In this document: one piece after another, positions 47,188 through 56,139 of the stretch
Layout: each line of letters starts with the position of its first letter
Position numbering within the stretch: the first letter of the stretch is position 1
DNA from: an uncultured Oceanospirillaceae bacterium
GTDB lineage: Bacteria > Pseudomonadota > Gammaproteobacteria > Pseudomonadales > Balneatricaceae
Direction: 5' to 3'
NCBI GenBank assembly: GCA_913057435.1
Contig: CAJXNY010000023.1
Coordinates: 19,801 to 83,800, forward strand
DNA: 64,000 bases
Translations under genes and position numbers: made by a program
Notes under the pieces: generated by a model
Seen by the model: the letters and a program-made list of their open reading frames with translations, nothing else
Told to the model about the DNA's origin: nothing
Database searches by the model: none

Positions 47188-47229
47188 TTTTCAGATTTTC
47201 AGCTTCGTTTCAGAGCCGTCTCATATTAT
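47188..47229 (+). promoter_or_regulatory. Direct-repeat activator box and -10 of peptide gene 1
   Basis: TTTTCAG (47196-47202), CTTC, GTTTCAG (47207-47213), then 10 bp and TATTAT (47224-47229). The two 7-bp repeats have an 11-bp period. A third TTTTCAG lies just upstream at 47188-47194. No TTGACA-like -35 is present, as expected for an activator-dependent promoter. Confidence 0.75.
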
Positions 47230-47308
47230 TGGTTTCAACAACGGGGCACAGCGCGAAGCGACATGCGAGAGATGCCCGGATTAAGAAACGAATTCTGAGG
47301 ATCACATC

Positions 47309-47521
47309 ATGAAAGCAATCATCACAACCGTCGCTCTGACTTCCGCCCTGATCGCTGGTACTGCTGCGGCAGGTACTGTCAGCGTTGACCAGTCTCAGTA
47401 CGGTAACGGCATTGGCTTCAGCACCACATCTCACTACGACAGCGTAGAGAAAGTGACCATCGATGGCGCGAACCTGGGCTCCAATGCTGGCGAAACAGGC
47501 CTGTATATTGGCAGCAAGTAA
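47309..47521 (+). CDS. Tiny secreted protein, family member 1
   Basis: A 70-aa precursor. Signal peptide MKAIITTVALTSALIAGTAAA is followed by a mature chain of about 49 residues starting GTVSVDQSQYGNGIGF. The middle, HYDSVEKVTIDGANLGSN, and the end, GLYIGSK, recur in the other members. The mature part has no cysteine, is rich in Ser/Gly/Asn/Val and is near neutral to acidic. GAGGATCACATC precedes the ATG, another conserved feature of the family. Expression is probably driven by the repeat box at 47188-47229. Function unknown; a structural, adhesive or signalling role at the cell surface is possible. Confidence 0.8.
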   Translation: MKAIITTVALTSALIAGTAAAGTVSVDQSQYGNGIGFSTTSHYDSVEKVTIDGANLGSNAGETGLYIGSK

Positions 47522-47557
47522 TACCCGCTATTAATAATAGTCCTGACTGATTAGCGA

Positions 47558-47590
47558 AACCCCGGCATCACACTGATGCCGGGGTTTCTT
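47558..47590 (+). terminator. Terminator after peptide gene 1
   Basis: AACCCCGGCATCA and TGATGCCGGGGTT with a 3-nt loop, followed by TCTTTTG. The same core, CCCGGCATCA-N3-TGATGCCGGG, recurs at 59067 and 59521. Confidence 0.85.
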
Positions 47591-47638
47591 TTGTCTGGGT
47601 TTAAATAAATGTGAATAAAACTTTAAATTAATATTAGA

Positions 47639-47672
47639 TTTTCAGTTTCGTTTCAGAGCCAGATCATATTAT
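47639..47672 (+). promoter_or_regulatory. Direct-repeat activator box and -10 of peptide gene 2
   Basis: TTTTCAG (47639-47645), TTTC, GTTTCAG (47650-47656), 10 bp, TATTAT (47667-47672). Same layout as the other copies. Confidence 0.75.
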
Positions 47673-47749
47673 TACCTCAACGAAACGGCGCAGCACTGAA
47701 GTTCACGCAGAAGACGCCAGCTAATGAAACGAATTTTGAGGATCACACC

Positions 47750-47974
47750 ATGAAAGCAATCATCACAACCGTAGCCCTGACTTCCGCCCTGACTTCCGCC
47801 CTGATCGCTGGTACTGCTGCGGCAGGTACTGTCAGCGTTGATCAGTCCCAGTATGGTAACGGTATTGGCTTCAGCACTGCTTCGCACTACGACAGCGTTG
47901 AAAAAGTGACCATCGATGGTGCGAACCTGAGCTCTAATGCCGGTGAAACAGGCCTGTACATCGGCAGCAAGTAA
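47750..47974 (+). CDS. Tiny secreted protein, family member 2
   Basis: A 74-aa precursor almost identical to member 1. The extra four residues come from a perfect 12-bp tandem duplication, CTGACTTCCGCC twice at 47777-47800, which repeats LTSA inside the signal peptide. The mature chain again reads GTVSVDQSQYGNGIGF and ends GLYIGSK; differences from member 1 are few and mostly synonymous or conservative. GAGGATCACACC precedes the ATG. It is a tandem copy 441 bp downstream of member 1. Confidence 0.8.
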   Translation: MKAIITTVALTSALTSALIAGTAAAGTVSVDQSQYGNGIGFSTASHYDSVEKVTIDGANLSSNAGETGLYIGSK

Positions 47975-48047
47975 ACCGCGTTCAGTCGTACAGCAAGGCT
48001 CCTGACTCTTTTCAGTCGCTCCCCTTCGACTGACTCTATTTTAGATA

Positions 48048-48077
48048 CCCGGTATCAGACTGATACCGGGTTTTTTT
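48048..48077 (+). terminator. Terminator after peptide gene 2
   Basis: CCCGGTATCA and TGATACCGGG with a 3-nt loop and seven Ts. It is a one-base-pair variant of the terminators at 47558 and 59067, and it separates the peptide gene from the convergent response-regulator gene. Confidence 0.9.
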
Positions 48078-48080
48078 ATG

Positions 48081-48797
48081 TCAGCCCGGTTCCTGCCATA
48101 TGACCGTTGTCATCAGCATATAGCCCGCTCCGTAAACGGTTTTGATCAGTTGCGGGGCTCTGGGGTCCTGTTCTATCTTTTTGCGCAGCCGTGACATTCG
48201 CACATCGATACTGCGGTCATAAGGAATGCTCTGTTCTCCCAGCAGCTGGTCTCGCGACAGGATCTGTTGCGGGGCGTGCAACAGCGCGCAGAGCATCTCT
48301 GCTTCGGCGCTGCTGAGCGCCGTCTGTTTACCGTTGCTGTGGCTGAGGGTCAGTGTTGCCGGGTCATAGCACCAGCTGGCGAAGTGGGCCTGCTGCAGCC
48401 GGGCAGGTTGCTGCGCCGTGTCGACCTTTTCCAGCCGCCGCAGCAGGCTGTGTACGCGTGCAACCAGCTCCCGTGGGTCGAAGGGTTTGGTGATATAGTC
48501 ATCCGCGCCCAGCTCTAACCCCAGCACCCGGTCCGGCAGGCTGCCACGGCCCGACAGGATCATCACGCCCATCTGCGGATGGTCACAGAGCTGGCGAACC
48601 AGCCCCAGACCGTCCATATCCGGCAGGCCCAGATCGACGATACATAATGCCGGTGCCCGCTGTTTCAACGCCTGGCAGGCCTGCTGCCCGGTATTAAATG
48701 CGTGAGCCGTGTAACCGTAATGCTCCAGTTCTGAGCAAACCAGGTCACAGATATCGGTTTCGTCATCAATTACGTAGATCAGACCAGCGCTACTCAC
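48081..48797 (-). CDS. OmpR/PhoB-family response regulator
   Basis: A 238-aa regulator. The receiver domain has acidic residues in VIDDETD, the phosphorylated Asp in CIVDLGLPDMDG and the switch Thr/Ser and Lys in ILSGRG and ITKPFDPRE. The C-terminal winged helix is of the OmpR/PhoB type (LSSAEAEMLCALLHAPQQILSRDQLL, SIDVRMSRLRKKIEQD, IKTVYGAGYML). Such proteins bind 11-bp-period direct repeats, the pattern found upstream of the neighbouring peptide genes. It follows the hybrid kinase gene by 37 bp in the same operon. Control of the peptide genes is proposed, not shown. Confidence 0.9.
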   Translation of the reverse strand: MSSAGLIYVIDDETDICDLVCSELEHYGYTAHAFNTGQQACQALKQRAPALCIVDLGLPDMDGLGLVRQLCDHPQMGVMILSGRGSLPDRVLGLELGADDYITKPFDPRELVARVHSLLRRLEKVDTAQQPARLQQAHFASWCYDPATLTLSHSNGKQTALSSAEAEMLCALLHAPQQILSRDQLLGEQSIPYDRSIDVRMSRLRKKIEQDPRAPQLIKTVYGAGYMLMTTVIWQEPG

Positions 48798-48834
48798 ATC
48801 AGGCTCTCGTTCCGGTTTGGAGGTTGTCGATCGT

Positions 48835-51627
48835 TTATCGGTTGCAGGCTTCGCCCAGTGCTGTTTTTAAGGCCGCCTGATCGAACGGTTTACGCAGCAT
48901 ATGAAAGCGCTGCTGCTGGCCGCTGGCGGTTTGTTGCTCCCAGGCGTAGCCACTGATCAACAGAGTATGGGCGGTGGGCATTTTCTGCTGCAGCAGGTCG
49001 GCCAGACCAAAACCATTCAGCCGGCCGGGCATGTTGATATCGGATACCATGCCATACAGGCTGTCCAGCACCGGAATCAACTGTTCGGCTTCGTCACTGT
49101 CAGACGCCTCGATCACTGCAAAGCCCAGCCCAACCAGCTGTTCGCGGACGACTGTGCGGACATCGGTATCGTCTTCAACCAGCAATATCAGTTTGCCACG
49201 GTTATCCTGGTCGGTCGATTCTGTCACGGGTTGGGGGTGGGTCTGTGTGATCGGTTGTGGTGGCTCCGCGGCTGGCAGTAGCAGTGAAATCGTTGCGCCC
49301 TGGCCGGGTGTGCTGACGATGCGAATATAACCGCTGGATTGTTTGATAAAGCCATACACCATACTGAGGCCCAGCCCGGAACCCCCGCCGGACATCCGGG
49401 TGGTGAAAAACGGCTCGAAGGCCTGCTGTAACGCGTCTGCGCTGAAACCACAGCCGCTGTCTGTAATATCAATCTGAATATACCGGCCTGGCGGAACAGC
49501 CTCATCATAGTGCTCAGGGTGCTGGATGTTGTGCTCGGCTACGTGAAAAACGATAGCGCCGCCGTCGGGCATGGCATCACGGGCATTAAGCGCCAGATTG
49601 ATCAGTGCGTTCTCCAGCAGGTGAGGGTCAGCAACCAGCATGAGCGTCGGGGGGACCGGCTGGCAGACCAGCTCGATATCGGCAGGAAACGTACTGCTTA
49701 GCAGTTCGATCAGCTCCTGTAGCAGGCTGGCGGGTTTGACACTGCGTGGGCTCAGGGCCTGACGGCGGGAAAATGTCAGCAGCCGTCCGGTGATGTCGGC
49801 CCCGCGCCGGGAGGCACGGATCGCCGGTTTCAGATAGCGGTGCAGGTTGTCATCCTCTGCGTAGTGGTCACTGGCTGCCAGCAGATTCCCCAGGGTAATT
49901 GATAACAGATTGTTAAAGTCATGGGCCAGCCCGCCCGCCAGCTGGCCCGTTGCATTCATGCGCTGAGCTTCTGTCAGGCGGCGTTCGGCTTCTTTCTCGG
50001 CGGTAATATCCAGTGACAGGTTAAGCAGGCCGGTAATCTCACCCGTAATGGTGCGGTCGGGCAGCAGGGTGCGTCGGGTAATAACGGTTTTTCCGTCCCG
50101 CTCGAACGGGTATTCGTAACGGACTTCTTCACCGGCCAGGCATTGCGCGATCGGCTGCTTAATCGTGGCCATCATCTCTGGCCCGATAACAGACGCGATG
50201 GGCTGGCCGATAATCTCGGCTTTGGCTTTGCAGAACTGATCAGCGTAACCCTGATTAACAAACTGATAGTGGAGCTGGTCATCCAGGTAGGCAATCTGGG
50301 CTGGAAGTGCATCCAGAATAAGCCGCTGTCGCTCCTCCAGCTGGGCCAGCTCGGCGGTGCGGCATTTTACCGTTGCGTCCAGGGTGTGAAAGTTATTGCG
50401 TAACTGCAATACCATGCTGTCGAAGGTCTCGGCCAGGGCGCCGAGTTCGTCGTCTCGTACAATGCCACTGCTGGCGCTGAGATCACCGTTGCGAACCTGG
50501 GCGGCCGTGCGGGCCAGTTGTTTTATCGGCGCGGTGATACGCCGGATAAAGAACAGTGCCAGTGAAATAGCCAGCATAATAGAGATCAGCGCAATGGTCA
50601 GAATACGCTGGCTGAGCACAGTGGAGCTGTGGCGTAGCTCGTCGATGTACACCGATGAACAGATATACCAGCCGAAGCCATCCAGTGAACGTACCACCGA
50701 CAGTTTGTCGTAAATATAGTTGCCGGGGTCGGAAGGGCGATCCCACTTGTATTGTAACTCCTGACCGGTGTCGGCGATGGCGACCAGTTCTTTGATGATC
50801 GGCTGCCCGGTGATCGGGTTAAGCAGTTTCAGTGCGCTGGTTTTATCAATCGTGGGGTTGGGGTGTGCCAGAAGGTGGCCTTCACTGTCGAAGATGTAGA
50901 CGTAGCCGGTTTTAGCGATACGGATCTCACGTAAGGCATCACGGACCTCCTGAATAGCGGCCTGTTTGCGCTGCTGAACCTCCGCTTCAATGTCATCCAG
51001 ATAGAGACCTGAGCCGATCACAAACCCCCACCGAGGGAAGTTTTTCACATAAGAGATCTTCTCAATGGGCGTTTCACTGTGCAGGCGTTGCCATGAGTAT
51101 TGATAAAACCCTTCCCCGTCGCGAATCGCGGTATTAATCACGCGCTGAATGGTGGCTGTGCGTTCGCTACCCTGCTCGGTGCGTGCATCAAATTCCTGAT
51201 AGCGCGGGTCCGGGTGGGAGAGCAGCACTGAATCATGGTCGGCCAGCCAGATATACCCGTCGTCGCTATAGGTAAAGTTGCGCAGGCTGTTAAATATCCG
51301 CTGCCGAGCCTGTTCCACACTGATATGGCCCTGTTCGGCTTCCGCGTAGATTTGCTGGACATGGGCTTCGGTCAGGGTGACCACGGCCTTGAGGCGCTGT
51401 TTATGCGCGTCCAGTGCCTGGCGTCGATAGCCTTCAAGGTTGGCGTACATCTTGTTGGCCAGCTGAAACACATTGTTCAGTGCCAGGCGGCTGGAGTTAC
51501 GTTCAATCTCGTACACCTGCTGCTGAATCAGCGGTACGGAGTAGATATAGATAGCGCTAAACATAACGGCGATGATCAGCATGACCACTGCAAAAAAACG
51601 CCGAAACAGTTTGGAGTCCGAGAACAT
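48835..51627 (-). CDS. Membrane hybrid sensor kinase with Cache, HAMP, PAS and receiver domains
   Basis: A 930-aa hybrid histidine kinase. An N-terminal membrane helix (LFRRFFAVVMLIIAVMFSAIYIY) is followed by about 320 periplasmic residues with two Cache-type halves (DDGYIWLADHDSVLLSHPDPR and KTGYVYIFDSEGHLLAHPNP). A second membrane helix (ILTIALISIMLAISLALFFI), HAMP and a PAS domain come next. The kinase has its H-box in GGLAHDFNNLLS and an ATPase domain. A C-terminal receiver follows (LVEDDTDVR, VSDINMPG). Cache sensors bind small acids, amines or amino acids. ATG 51627 is chosen since upstream codons are not family-like. It is divergent from an orphan solute-binding protein, which may present its ligand. 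Confidence 0.9.
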   Translation of the reverse strand: MFSDSKLFRRFFAVVMLIIAVMFSAIYIYSVPLIQQQVYEIERNSSRLALNNVFQLANKMYANLEGYRRQALDAHKQRLKAVVTLTEAHVQQIYAEAEQGHISVEQARQRIFNSLRNFTYSDDGYIWLADHDSVLLSHPDPRYQEFDARTEQGSERTATIQRVINTAIRDGEGFYQYSWQRLHSETPIEKISYVKNFPRWGFVIGSGLYLDDIEAEVQQRKQAAIQEVRDALREIRIAKTGYVYIFDSEGHLLAHPNPTIDKTSALKLLNPITGQPIIKELVAIADTGQELQYKWDRPSDPGNYIYDKLSVVRSLDGFGWYICSSVYIDELRHSSTVLSQRILTIALISIMLAISLALFFIRRITAPIKQLARTAAQVRNGDLSASSGIVRDDELGALAETFDSMVLQLRNNFHTLDATVKCRTAELAQLEERQRLILDALPAQIAYLDDQLHYQFVNQGYADQFCKAKAEIIGQPIASVIGPEMMATIKQPIAQCLAGEEVRYEYPFERDGKTVITRRTLLPDRTITGEITGLLNLSLDITAEKEAERRLTEAQRMNATGQLAGGLAHDFNNLLSITLGNLLAASDHYAEDDNLHRYLKPAIRASRRGADITGRLLTFSRRQALSPRSVKPASLLQELIELLSSTFPADIELVCQPVPPTLMLVADPHLLENALINLALNARDAMPDGGAIVFHVAEHNIQHPEHYDEAVPPGRYIQIDITDSGCGFSADALQQAFEPFFTTRMSGGGSGLGLSMVYGFIKQSSGYIRIVSTPGQGATISLLLPAAEPPQPITQTHPQPVTESTDQDNRGKLILLVEDDTDVRTVVREQLVGLGFAVIEASDSDEAEQLIPVLDSLYGMVSDINMPGRLNGFGLADLLQQKMPTAHTLLISGYAWEQQTASGQQQRFHMLRKPFDQAALKTALGEACNR

Positions 51628-51822
51628 GGCGACGACCTGAACACTGATTACACTGCTCAGTGTATCGACAAACCTCCGGCTGAACTGCCTGTTGTTACAT
51701 TTCGTTAGAATTGCGACAAAGTCTGGCAAAACTCCTGTTGTTGAATGGGTAACCGGGCCGTGCAGGACCTCTCTGCATGCTGGCTACGCATAAAAATAAC
51801 AACGGATGCAGGAGAGTGTGTC

Positions 51823-53025
51823 ATGAAACCAGATCAGAGAAGTGTGCTCGCCGTGGCGCTGGCGGCCTTGCTTGCCAGCAGTGGCACACAGGCCAGTGTG
51901 TCGGATGACCAGGTGAAAATCGGGGTGCTGGCCGATATGGGAGGCGTGTATGCCGATGTCTGTGGCCCGGGGTGTGTGACGGCTGTTGAGATGGCGGTGG
52001 AAGATTTTGGTGGCTCGGTGCTGGGTAAGCCGATCACAATCGTCAGTGCTGATGATCAGAACAAACCGGATGTGGGCTCGGCCAAAGTTCGGGAATGGGT
52101 TGAGGATGATCAGGTGGATATGGTCACCGGTCTGGTCTCTTCGGCGGTAACTGGCGCGGCCACTCAGGTGCTGACGGCAAAGAAGAAAATCGCGTTGATT
52201 ACCGGTTCTGCCTCGAATGCTTTTACCACCAAAGCCTGCTCGCCCTATACCGCACACTGGACGTACAACGTGGTTGCACTGGCTAATGGTACGGTAAAAC
52301 CGATGGTGCAGAGCGGTAAGAAAAAATGGTTCTTTATCACCGCTGACTATGCCTTTGGCCATGCGCTGGAGGGCGTCGCCAGTAAAGTGGTAAACGGCAA
52401 TGGTGGCGAGGTAGTCGGCGCGGTACGTGCGCCACTGGGGACGACAGATTTTTCCTCCTATGTACTGCAGGCACAGGCATCTGGTGCAGATGTGGTCGCG
52501 CTGGCTAATGCTGGTGGCGACTTTGTTAACGCATTGAAAACTGCCGCTGAATTTGGCCTTACAGAAACAGCAGATGTTGCCGGTTTACTGGTGTTCACCG
52601 CGAACGCTCAGGCGCTTGATCCGTCGATTGCTGCCGGTATGAAGCTGACCACCGGCTTTTACTGGGATATGGATGAGGAAACCCGCGCCTGGTCTGCCCG
52701 TTTCAAAGCCCGCCATGGCTCAATCCCGTCGATGGTACATGCCGGGGTGTACTCTGCAACTCACCATTACCTGAACAGCATCAAGGCCAGCGGGAGTGAT
52801 GATTCCGATATTGTGATGAAACAGATGAAGTCGACTCAGCCCAGCGACTTCTTTGCTCGCAAGGCGACTTTGCGCGCGGATGGTCGGCTGATTCACGATA
52901 TGTATCAGGTGCGGATTAAAAAATCCTCCGAGCGTCAGAGCCGTGACGATATTTATGCTGTGGAAAAGGTTGTCAGTGGTGAGCAGGCGTACGCGCCGAT
53001 GCTGAGCCAGTGTGCGTTCCGATAA
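51823..53025 (+). CDS. Periplasmic solute-binding protein (branched-chain amino acid type), orphan
   Basis: A 400-aa Peripla_BP_6 protein. The signal peptide is MKPDQRSVLAVALAALLASSGTQA, and the mature part starts with VSDDQVKIGVLADMGGVYADVCGPG. Other family marks are VDMVTGLVSSAVTGAATQVL and KKWFFITADYAFGHALEGVASKVV. No ABC permease or ATPase gene is adjacent, so it may serve a distant transporter or present a ligand to the divergent Cache-domain kinase. GGAGAG precedes ATG 51823. Relatives with this form often bind short-chain acids, amides or aromatic compounds; the ligand here is not identified. Confidence 0.86.
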   Translation: MKPDQRSVLAVALAALLASSGTQASVSDDQVKIGVLADMGGVYADVCGPGCVTAVEMAVEDFGGSVLGKPITIVSADDQNKPDVGSAKVREWVEDDQVDMVTGLVSSAVTGAATQVLTAKKKIALITGSASNAFTTKACSPYTAHWTYNVVALANGTVKPMVQSGKKKWFFITADYAFGHALEGVASKVVNGNGGEVVGAVRAPLGTTDFSSYVLQAQASGADVVALANAGGDFVNALKTAAEFGLTETADVAGLLVFTANAQALDPSIAAGMKLTTGFYWDMDEETRAWSARFKARHGSIPSMVHAGVYSATHHYLNSIKASGSDDSDIVMKQMKSTQPSDFFARKATLRADGRLIHDMYQVRIKKSSERQSRDDIYAVEKVVSGEQAYAPMLSQCAFR

Positions 53026-53163
53026 ACCTGCCAGCATATTTCACGGATACACAGCGATGCGCAGGCTCCCGCCTGGCCGACTGGTCGCTGTGTGTCCCCT
53101 TGCCGTGGCAGTGAGCAACACTGGTTGTTGCAGTGCCACGGTGTCAGATTCAGGAATTGCACC

Positions 53164-54804
53164 ATGAAAACAAAAATTATTGCACCGGCGGCAAACGCCT
53201 ATCAGTACCCTCTGTTGATCAAAAGCCTGCTGTTATCGGGCAAACGCCATGCACCGGAGCGTGAAATTGTTTACGGTGATCAGTTGCGTTATGACTACCG
53301 GACCCTGTCTGAGCGCATCAGCCAGCTGGCCAATGTACTGACGCAAGCGGGTGTTAGTGCGGGTGACACGGTGGCAGTGATGGACTGGGACAGCCATCGT
53401 TATCTGGAAGCCTATTTTGCCGTGCCGATGATTGGCGCGGTGCTGCATCATGTTAACGTTCGCCTGAGCCCGGACCAGATCGCCTACACCATGAACCACG
53501 CCGAAGATAACCTGGTGCTGGTACATGATGATTTTGTTGCCATCGCTGAGCATATGGCAGACCAGCTGCCAACCGTGCGGGGCTATATCCAGCTGACGGA
53601 CGGTGATCAGCCGGTGTCGACCTGCCTCAATGCTGTGGGTGAATATGAGCAGTTATTGCAGGCCGCCAGTGCGGATTATGCGTTTCCTGATTTTGATGAA
53701 AATTCGGTCGCCACCACGTTCTACACCACCGGCACTACGGGCAATCCGAAAGGGGTGTACTTCACACACCGCCAGCTGGTGCTGCATACGCTGAACATGG
53801 CGACCACACTGGCAGCCTATGATGGCCAGCCGTTATTACGCTCTGACGATGTCTATATGCCAATGACGCCGATGTTTCATGTTCATGCCTGGGGGGTGCC
53901 TTATGTTGCCACCATGCTGGGGGTGAAACAGGTTTATCCGGGCCGTTACGAGCCTGACAAACTGGTCCGCTTGTTCCGTGATGAAGGGGTTACTTTTTCC
54001 CATGGTGTGCCTGCCGTATTACAGATGATTCTGGGCTGTAAAGAAGCCAAAGATACGGACCTGAGTGGCTGGAAACTGCTGACGGGTGGTAGTGCGCCCA
54101 CACTGGGATTAGCCCAGCAGATGGCCGAGCGGGGCATCCTGTTCCATACCGCTTATGGAATGTCGGAAACCTGCCCACTGCTAACGCTGACCTATTTGCA
54201 GCAGGATGAGCGGGACCAGAGCATGGCCGAACAGATGCCCAGCCGGATTAAAACGGGTACTCCCTGTGGGCTGGTTGACCTGCGTATTGTTGACCCTCAG
54301 GGCCAGGACGTTGCCCATGATGGTGAGACCATGGGCGAGGTTGTGGTGCGGGCTCCCTGGCTGACGCAGGGCTATTACAATGAGCCGGATAAGAGTGAAG
54401 AGCTGTGGGAAAACGGCTGGTTGCATACGGGTGATGTTGCCTCGATGGACAAGCATGGTGTCTTGCAGATTAAAGACCGCATCAAGGATGTGATTAAAAC
54501 CGGTGGCGAATGGATCTCTTCACTGGAGCTGGAAAACCTGATCAGCCAGCATGAGGCCGTGGCTGAAGTGGCGGTGGTGGGTGTGCCGGATGATAAATGG
54601 GACGAGCGGCCTTTTGCCATGGTGGTGCTGAAAACGGATACCGAGCTGGAAACGGATGCACTCAGGCAGCATCTGCAGCAGTACGTTAACAGTGGCAAGA
54701 TCAACAAGTGGGCGATCCCACAGCAGATCAGTATCGTGGCAGAAATCCCCAAAACCAGTGTTGGCAAGATCAACAAGAAAGTGATTCGTACGCAGATTGC
54801 TTAG
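53164..54804 (+). CDS. Acyl-CoA synthetase (medium-chain/AlkK-DmdB-like)
   Basis: A 546-aa AMP-forming ligase. The ATP-binding loop is TTGTTGNPKG and the adenylate motif YGMSETCP. The hinge and catalytic lysine regions are WLHTGDVASMDKHGVLQIKDRIKDVIKTGGEWIS and KTSVGKINKK. This branch includes medium-chain fatty-acyl-CoA ligases and methylmercaptopropionate-CoA ligase (DmdB). ATG 53164 (MKTKIIAPAANAYQYPLL) is taken as start. It follows the solute-binding protein gene by 138 bp and may activate the acid that protein binds, which is inference. Confidence 0.85.
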   Translation: MKTKIIAPAANAYQYPLLIKSLLLSGKRHAPEREIVYGDQLRYDYRTLSERISQLANVLTQAGVSAGDTVAVMDWDSHRYLEAYFAVPMIGAVLHHVNVRLSPDQIAYTMNHAEDNLVLVHDDFVAIAEHMADQLPTVRGYIQLTDGDQPVSTCLNAVGEYEQLLQAASADYAFPDFDENSVATTFYTTGTTGNPKGVYFTHRQLVLHTLNMATTLAAYDGQPLLRSDDVYMPMTPMFHVHAWGVPYVATMLGVKQVYPGRYEPDKLVRLFRDEGVTFSHGVPAVLQMILGCKEAKDTDLSGWKLLTGGSAPTLGLAQQMAERGILFHTAYGMSETCPLLTLTYLQQDERDQSMAEQMPSRIKTGTPCGLVDLRIVDPQGQDVAHDGETMGEVVVRAPWLTQGYYNEPDKSEELWENGWLHTGDVASMDKHGVLQIKDRIKDVIKTGGEWISSLELENLISQHEAVAEVAVVGVPDDKWDERPFAMVVLKTDTELETDALRQHLQQYVNSGKINKWAIPQQISIVAEIPKTSVGKINKKVIRTQIA

Positions 54805-54847
54805 CCCTTCACTTTCTTCTTAACGCCCCCCGTTATGTTCGGGCTTT

Positions 54848-54880
54848 GACACCTCACGCTGAGTGAGGTGTCTTCTTTTA
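54848..54880 (+). terminator. Terminator after the acyl-CoA synthetase gene
   Basis: GACACCTCA and TGAGGTGTC around a 7-nt loop, followed by TTCTTTTATTT. Confidence 0.82.
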
Positions 54881-54945
54881 TTTCAGAGGCTCAGCGCTTC
54901 TGTCTGTATATACCTTGCAGTCACTCCGCCTAAGTCTCAGCATTG

Positions 54946-55878
54946 TCAGCCCTGTTCCAGGCTTGCCTGCAGACACGCCAGAAAACAGCGGATAACCGGG
55001 TCTTTTTCCGGCTGTGCGCGGGTGACGGCGTAGTAGCGGTTGCTGTAGCTGTATTGCGCGCTGAATACCGGGCGTAGCTGATCCTGCCAGCCCCAGCTTT
55101 CCACCAGATGGCGGGGCAGGTAACCCAGATAATGGCCGGTGAGAATCAGTGCTGCACGGGCTTCCTGGTGATAGGCGCTACCGTGGCGGTTCCATTGCTG
55201 CATCTCGGGAAAGATCTCCCGGCCCGGTTGCAGGCGAGGGGACTCGACCACCTTGTAATGGTGCAGCATTTCGGCCGAGAGCTGATCGTCGGCCAGATTC
55301 CACAACGGGTGGCCCTTGGCGCAGTACAGCTGCATTTCCTCCTCGAACAACTCAACCTGATGCAGGTGATCGGCGTTCTGGTGCAGTACGGTGATGCCCA
55401 GTTTAATCCGGCCATCGGTGACGGCGGGGATAATATCGTGGGAGGCCATGGTGCTGATCTGCACCTGTACCGCCGAGGCTTTGGCGCTGAAGCGAGTCAG
55501 GCTATCAACCATCAGACTGCGCGGCATGCCCAGCATATGCTCAGCCATGCCGAGCGACAGCTGGCCCAGCACCTGGCCGTGGCTGCTGTTGACCTGATTT
55601 TGAAATTGCTCGATCGCCTGCAGTAATTCCAGACTGGCGTCATACACCCGCTGGCCATGCTCCGTCAGCCTGAAACCACTGCGACCCCGTTCACACAATC
55701 GCATATCCAGCCGTTTCTCCAGATCGGCAATGTAGTTACAGATGGTGGAGTTGGCCAGATTCAGAGTGATCTCGGCATTACTAAAGCCGCCCGCCTCAAC
55801 CACCGCTTTAAACACCCGCAGCAAACGCAGATCCATATCGGCCAGCTGGCCACTGAGTGCGGTTTTACGTCGGCCCAT
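54946..55878 (-). CDS. LysR-family regulator divergent from the GABA genes
   Basis: A 310-aa LysR regulator with winged helix MDLRLLRVFKAVVEAGGFSNAEITLNLANSTICNYIADLEKRL and an effector domain. An N-terminal extension MGRRKTALSGQLAD precedes the usual MDLR start; this extension is seen in a subgroup of LysR proteins, so 55878 is kept as start with 55836 as alternative. It is divergent from the semialdehyde dehydrogenase/aminotransferase pair and likely activates it. Confidence 0.87.
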   Translation of the reverse strand: MGRRKTALSGQLADMDLRLLRVFKAVVEAGGFSNAEITLNLANSTICNYIADLEKRLDMRLCERGRSGFRLTEHGQRVYDASLELLQAIEQFQNQVNSSHGQVLGQLSLGMAEHMLGMPRSLMVDSLTRFSAKASAVQVQISTMASHDIIPAVTDGRIKLGITVLHQNADHLHQVELFEEEMQLYCAKGHPLWNLADDQLSAEMLHHYKVVESPRLQPGREIFPEMQQWNRHGSAYHQEARAALILTGHYLGYLPRHLVESWGWQDQLRPVFSAQYSYSNRYYAVTRAQPEKDPVIRCFLACLQASLEQG

Positions 55879-56139
55879 TCATCAGTCCCCGTGTGTTGCT
55901 GTTTCTGTCTGTAGCAGCGCACTCTGTGCGCGTCAGGTTTTACGCTCGCGGAGCGGGCTGCTACAGCAGATGCTCGTTCCCACGCCTTACGTGGTAATAC
56001 ATCGCCCGATAATAACCACCAAGTATTTGTATTAACAAATGTAAGATCTTAAAAATCATTATATAAGGCAATGTCAGTTCTATCTATAAAGGTACTCAAC
56101 AGAATCTGCCCGTGAAGGGGCGTGCTTTGGAGAGCAACC
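55879..56139. promoter_or_regulatory. Divergent control region of the LysR and gabD-like genes
   Basis: A 261-bp region, AT-rich in its right half (AATACATCGCCCGATAATAACC through AAAAATCATTATATAAGGC, here only described). A TATATAAGG stretch near 56059-56068 may be the -10 of the plus-strand pair. A GGAGAG ribosome site lies before ATG 56140. No dyad was assigned with confidence. Confidence 0.35.

Noticed and set aside
47390-47410. QYGNG in the tiny peptides looks like the YGNGV box of class IIa bacteriocins.
   Set aside because: Class IIa peptides have a double-glycine leader, paired cysteines and YGNGV near the mature N-terminus. These have Sec-type signals, no cysteine and no immunity or ABC export gene nearby, so the match is judged accidental.
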